NCBI GenBank assembly: GCA_945870545.1
Contig: CAMBTF010000043.1
Coordinates: 1-9,332, forward strand
Source: Akkermansia muciniphila
Lineage (GTDB): Bacteria > Verrucomicrobiota > Verrucomicrobiia > Verrucomicrobiales > Akkermansiaceae
Reading direction: 5' to 3'
DNA length: 9,332 bases
The position numbers were made by a program, and so were the translations under genes. Under the pieces are notes generated by a model. That model did not search any database. It was not told the origin of the DNA and saw nothing but the letters and a program-made list of their open reading frames with translations. This document shows, piece by piece, positions 5,874 to 9,332 of the stretch. Numbering within the stretch: the first letter of the stretch is position 1; every line of letters begins with the position of its first letter.

Positions 5874-8297
5874 TCACTCCTTGTCTTTGCCGCCGCCGCC
5901 TTGGATGCTCTCGATATCCTTCAGCTTGTTGGTCGCGCGTTCGGCGAGGTCTTTCACCTCATCGTATTCCGAACTATCGGCGAATTTCTGGATGATGGCG
6001 TAAACCCACGGTGCCGGTTTGATGTTGACCATGCCACGGATGAGCTTGAGTTGCTCGTCTTGCGTTTTGGTTTCCGCGGCAAGCAGAGTCCAGTTTTCCT
6101 GAATCTCGGATTCGTTCTGGGCCGCGTACTCGTAGGCGGAATTGAAGGCACGGGTGCGGATCTGGAGGTCGGTGGCGGTTTTCAGGAATCCGATCAGCGT
6201 GGTGTAACCGCCCCGGTCACCCCATACGCCCAGAGCGACGATCGCCGCGATCTTGTCCTTCATCTCGGCGCTATCGAGGTTCTGTTGCACCAGTTGCAGC
6301 GCCTTGTCCCCGCCGATCCGTCCGAACAGCCTGAGCATAGTGTGGCGGACCAAGTCGTTGGGAGCGGAGTCATAAGCGGCGGCAATGGCAGTGCCCAATG
6401 CTTCCTTGGATTTGCTTTTCTCTATGATTTTCGCGGCGTTCTCCTCCGCCGCGGTGAGGATGCGCGGCTCCTTGGAGGTTTTGATGACGTCGAGCATCTC
6501 AGCGAAATGGCTGTCGTCCGCCATGAAACGGGTGGCCTGGATCGCGGCCTCTGCGGCCTGAACATCCTTGGTGGAACGGGCGAATTTCATCAGCGTGCCG
6601 ATGATCGCCGGGTTGTTCCGTTTGCGAAGGACATCCCGGATCAGGACGATCCTGATATTGGGAACGATTTCCTGAGTGGTGGCGACTTCCGTAATGCGTG
6701 CGTCCACATCCGTGCCGTCGGTTGATTTAGCGAGATAGAGCGCCATGTAGGTCGCCTCACGTTGCGTGTTCGCGCCCACGTAGGTGGCGGTGCGGAGCAG
6801 TATGTCCAGCTTGCGTTTGTCCACGGGGACCTCCGCTGCATCTGGCTTCGCGGCCTGTTCGATCATCTCGTTATAGAGTTTCGCCTCGGCGTTATCACCG
6901 CTTTTTTTCAGCAAAAGCACGGCCAAGCCCACAGCAAGAACCCCAAGAAGAGCGGCGATGCCCGTTTTTAATCCGTTGGACAGGCCTTTTTTCCTAGCCG
7001 TGGCGGTGACCGGGACGGCATTGGAAATCGGGGGAATCTCAGATGTGGGAACAGGGCTCGCCGCAGGTTTTGCGATGGGTGTGAGCTTGGGTTTGGAAAT
7101 GGCAATCGATGAAGGCGGAGCGACCGGTATCACAGCCCGCTTTAGGATAGTAGAGGCGGGTTTCACCACTTCAGGGACGGGTTCGGTGGGCATGGCCGGT
7201 GCGACCTCGGGCTGTGGGGTTACATCAGTTAGCGGGGTGGCTACCACGGGCTTTGCTGATTCCAGAACCTGTGACGTAGTGTGAACGCTGGGTTTCGAGC
7301 CGGCAGGAGGAGCGAGGGGCTTCGGTATGGATGCCGTCTTGAGACCTTGGTTTTGCGTCACCTCCTTGACCAGTTCAGGAACGGGAACTGAGCCGGGGAT
7401 GACGAGGCGAGGGCGCTTGGGCTGCTCAACCGCTACGGCGGGTTGCCCTGTGCTAAGGGGCGGTGAAGATTGCTCGTCATTTTCGACAAACACCCGCAAG
7501 GAATCGCGGGCTGTAGCGGGCCGGTCCGCGGGATGGCGGTTGATGTGCCACATGATCCAGTCGCAAGCCCAGAGCGGGATGCCTTCGCGGATTTCCTGGA
7601 TCGGTGTGACATGGTGCTGAAGGTGGGCGGCCATCACTTCAGCAGCCGTGTCGCCGTCGAAGGGATACGTTCCGGTCAAGGCATAGTAGAACACGCAGCC
7701 GATCGCATAGAGGTCGACCTTGAGATCGATGGGAACCCGCTCGAACTGCTCGGGTGCCATGAAATAAATGGATCCGAACACACCGTCCGATTGGTCGATG
7801 GTCTGCAGGGAGGGCTTGGGGGAAAGTTTGGACAGCCCGAAATCGACGATTTTCACCTGAAATTTCCCCGATGGCAGCCAGGTGAGCATGATATTGCTGG
7901 GCTTAAGGTCGCGGTGAACCATGTCGAGTTCCTGGGCGGCGATCAGTGCCTCCATGGTCTGCATCGCGAGCTGGCGGAAATCCGCCCATGTAAGGGAAGC
8001 TTTCACGATGGCATCCTCGATCGTGTCACCTGTGAGGAGTTCCATCACCACGAAGGCCCCGTCGTCATCGCTGCCTACATCATATACGGTCACGATGTTT
8101 GGGTGCTGGAGTGAGGCGAGTGCGCCGGCTTCCTGCATGAGCTGGCGGGTCGCCTCTTCGGGGAGCGTCACATCGTCGGTGTTGGTGATGATGCGCTTGA
8201 TCGCCACCTCGCGGTTCATGCGGAGATCATAGGCACGGTAAACCACCCCGAGTCCGCCCTGACCGATCTTTCCCTTAAATTCGTATCGTTCTTCCAT
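5874..8297 (-). CDS. Transmembrane Ser/Thr protein kinase with HEAT-like C-terminal domain
   Basis: The 807-residue protein is a bacterial Hanks-type kinase. The catalytic domain (about 5-272) has the glycine loop GQGGLG (12-17), VAIK with K34, the helix-C glutamate E56, HRDLKPSN (128-135), DFG (152-154) and APE (181-183), so all catalytic residues are present and it should be active. The activation segment contains several Ser/Thr residues (for example S168, S176). A Pro/Ala/Thr/Val-rich linker of about 165 residues (273-436) leads to one membrane segment (about 442-463, flanked by K437-K438 and K464-K465). Residues 470-800 are helical with HEAT-like repeats, clearest at 645-725 (RHTMLRLFGRIGG, IAAIVALGVWGDRGGYTTLI). 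The tail ends GGGGKDKE. The topology would place the kinase in the cytoplasm and the repeats in the periplasm. There are no PASTA domains. It lies between a SurA-like foldase and tyrS. Substrates and signal are unknown. Confidence 0.93.
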   Translation of the reverse strand: MEERYEFKGKIGQGGLGVVYRAYDLRMNREVAIKRIITNTDDVTLPEEATRQLMQEAGALASLQHPNIVTVYDVGSDDDGAFVVMELLTGDTIEDAIVKASLTWADFRQLAMQTMEALIAAQELDMVHRDLKPSNIMLTWLPSGKFQVKIVDFGLSKLSPKPSLQTIDQSDGVFGSIYFMAPEQFERVPIDLKVDLYAIGCVFYYALTGTYPFDGDTAAEVMAAHLQHHVTPIQEIREGIPLWACDWIMWHINRHPADRPATARDSLRVFVENDEQSSPPLSTGQPAVAVEQPKRPRLVIPGSVPVPELVKEVTQNQGLKTASIPKPLAPPAGSKPSVHTTSQVLESAKPVVATPLTDVTPQPEVAPAMPTEPVPEVVKPASTILKRAVIPVAPPSSIAISKPKLTPIAKPAASPVPTSEIPPISNAVPVTATARKKGLSNGLKTGIAALLGVLAVGLAVLLLKKSGDNAEAKLYNEMIEQAAKPDAAEVPVDKRKLDILLRTATYVGANTQREATYMALYLAKSTDGTDVDARITEVATTQEIVPNIRIVLIRDVLRKRNNPAIIGTLMKFARSTKDVQAAEAAIQATRFMADDSHFAEMLDVIKTSKEPRILTAAEENAAKIIEKSKSKEALGTAIAAAYDSAPNDLVRHTMLRLFGRIGGDKALQLVQQNLDSAEMKDKIAAIVALGVWGDRGGYTTLIGFLKTATDLQIRTRAFNSAYEYAAQNESEIQENWTLLAAETKTQDEQLKLIRGMVNIKPAPWVYAIIQKFADSSEYDEVKDLAERATNKLKDIESIQGGGGKDKE

Positions 8298-8333
8298 GCG
8301 CTGGGGTTTTACGTTGAATAATGAGTCAGCCTC

Positions 8334-9323
8334 TCAGTTTGCGGATCGGGTGATCATGGCACGCTTGCGGCGTGATTCGATCCAACGGTCGTATTGCGCG
8401 GAGGTTTTTTTGCGGCGGACACGCTCCTCAACCATGGGACGGACGGTGGAAAGCGCGGGCGCGGGACCGGGGGCTTTTGAAATGACCACGACGATGGTGA
8501 AGCCGCGAGGATCAAGCAACGGGCCGACGACCTGGTTTTCCTTTGCATCGAAAAGAATCGCGGAGAATTCCGGGGAAAGATCGGTGCGGGGCAGGTTTTC
8601 CTGGAGTCCGCCGAGTTCCGCGAACGCGTCCTTGGAATAGGTCTTCGCGAGGTCCTCGAAGGATTTCCCCTCCTTGGCCTGTTTCACGATATCTTCGGCG
8701 AGGGCGAGCTGCGTCTCGGGGCTGGCGATGGGATTTTCGGGATCCGTGGCGGGGATGAAAATTTTCCGGAAAGAGATCTTGTCCTTGGTTACATCGCGGA
8801 GGGTGGATTTCACCTCGTTGTATTCGTTCTGGATTTCGTTTGGCAGCGGTGGGGGGGCATCGGAAAACTGCTGGGCGCGCATCGCCTGGACGACCATCTT
8901 CTCGCGTGTCATCTCGCGATAGCCATCCATCGTCATGCGGGACTTTTTCAGTTCCTCGCGGAAAAGCGCCTCGTTACCGTTATAAAGCTCATGGATCTGG
9001 CGCTTGACCTCCTCGTCGATGAGGTTCGGGCGGATGTTTGCGCCGATCTGCTTGAATTCGTCAAGGATGATACGGCGGTCGATGAGTTCCTGCAGGATCT
9101 TTTCACGAGCCTCATTGAACTGTTTCTCAAACTCCGCGCCACGCCTGGGGAACTGGGTTACGAGCTGTGCGAAAAGCGGCGACAGCATGAAGGCCACCTC
9201 GTTCTTGGTGATCACGCTGCCGTTCACCTTGGCGGCGATGCCGTTGACCTCGACGGCCTGCGAGTGGGCAGGGAGCGCTCCGAGAACGAGGGAGGTGAAC
9301 AAGAAGGCTAGTTTGCGGATCAT
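8334..9323 (-). CDS. SurA/PpiC-like periplasmic peptidyl-prolyl isomerase
   Basis: The 329-residue protein has a signal peptide (MIRKLAFLFTSLVLGALPAH, cleavage near S21 or A23). A SurA-type N-terminal chaperone domain follows (about 26-155), opening with IAAKVNGSVITKNEV, and then one parvulin (PpiC) domain (about 183-285). Parvulin landmarks are FRKIFIPA (185-192), GKSFEDLAKTYSKD (219-232), ELGGLQENL (236-244) and a GFTIVVVISK strand (274-283). E. coli SurA has two parvulin domains and about 430 residues, so this is a single-domain, shorter form. Its expected role is folding and chaperoning of exported or outer-membrane proteins. The kinase begins 36 bases after its TGA with no terminator between them, indicating one operon. 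Only 9 bases upstream are in the window, so its promoter and any upstream partner cannot be seen; the ATG at 9323 fits the signal peptide. Confidence 0.92.
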   Translation of the reverse strand: MIRKLAFLFTSLVLGALPAHSQAVEVNGIAAKVNGSVITKNEVAFMLSPLFAQLVTQFPRRGAEFEKQFNEAREKILQELIDRRIILDEFKQIGANIRPNLIDEEVKRQIHELYNGNEALFREELKKSRMTMDGYREMTREKMVVQAMRAQQFSDAPPPLPNEIQNEYNEVKSTLRDVTKDKISFRKIFIPATDPENPIASPETQLALAEDIVKQAKEGKSFEDLAKTYSKDAFAELGGLQENLPRTDLSPEFSAILFDAKENQVVGPLLDPRGFTIVVVISKAPGPAPALSTVRPMVEERVRRKKTSAQYDRWIESRRKRAMITRSAN

Positions 9324-9332
9324 TTCAGTTTT

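Noticed and set aside
5823..6725. 300-codon open frame on the plus strand
   Set aside because: Antisense to the kinase C-terminal domain; no family features and no start signals.
6960..7490. Low-complexity repeat-like stretch inside the kinase gene
   Set aside because: It encodes the Pro/Ala/Thr/Val-rich linker between kinase domain and membrane helix; the DNA shows no regular tandem unit.
1..9332. Mobile element, CRISPR, defence system or tRNA gene
   Set aside because: No transposase, integrase, terminal repeats, spaced direct repeats or cloverleaf-like sequence was seen; gene content and strand bias are those of stable chromosome.

Overview
This 9.3 kb window looks like ordinary bacterial chromosome. 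All nine genes I can support lie on the minus strand, packed with short gaps, so the text below follows the direction of transcription (high to low coordinates). The likely source is a Verrucomicrobiota bacterium (or another member of the PVC superphylum). That is inferred from gene content: a secreted DUF1080 (3-keto-disaccharide hydrolase-like) protein, a large eukaryote-type Ser/Thr kinase with a transmembrane segment and a HEAT-like tail, and a cellulose-synthase-like GT2. Most start codons also lack a Shine-Dalgarno sequence. No 16S or other decisive marker is present, so the assignment is tentative.

Region 1 (9323 to 3919) is a probable four-gene run: a SurA/PpiC-type periplasmic peptidyl-prolyl isomerase, a membrane Ser/Thr kinase, a TyrZ-type tyrosyl-tRNA synthetase, and a small secreted DUF1080 protein. 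Gaps are 36, 44 and 30 bases and no terminator is visible between them. The mixture of envelope folding, signalling, translation and secreted carbohydrate-binding or hydrolase-like functions looks like housekeeping clustering rather than one pathway. The kinase and the foldase could both serve the cell envelope.

Region 2 (3918 to 1583) begins with a 230-base intergenic stretch holding two TTGACA boxes and a TGACA-type inverted repeat. An envelope pair follows, separated by only 3 bases: a membrane GT2 glycosyltransferase of the cellulose-synthase-like type and an L,D-transpeptidase (YkuD) lipoprotein. Together they suggest polysaccharide synthesis coupled to peptidoglycan or periplasmic cross-linking.

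Region 3 (1582 to 1) is a translation/RNA cluster: ribosomal protein S20 with a plausible TTGACA promoter, a hairpin plus T-tract that looks like an intrinsic terminator, a 75-residue zinc-ribbon protein, and a metallo-beta-lactamase/beta-CASP ribonuclease cut off by the window edge.

I saw no tRNA or rRNA genes, CRISPR arrays, insertion sequences, prophage genes, or clear evidence of a novel multi-gene system. The most noteworthy points are the regulatory DNA upstream of the GT2 gene, the terminator-like element between S20 and the zinc-ribbon gene, the near absence of Shine-Dalgarno sequences, and the kinase architecture.
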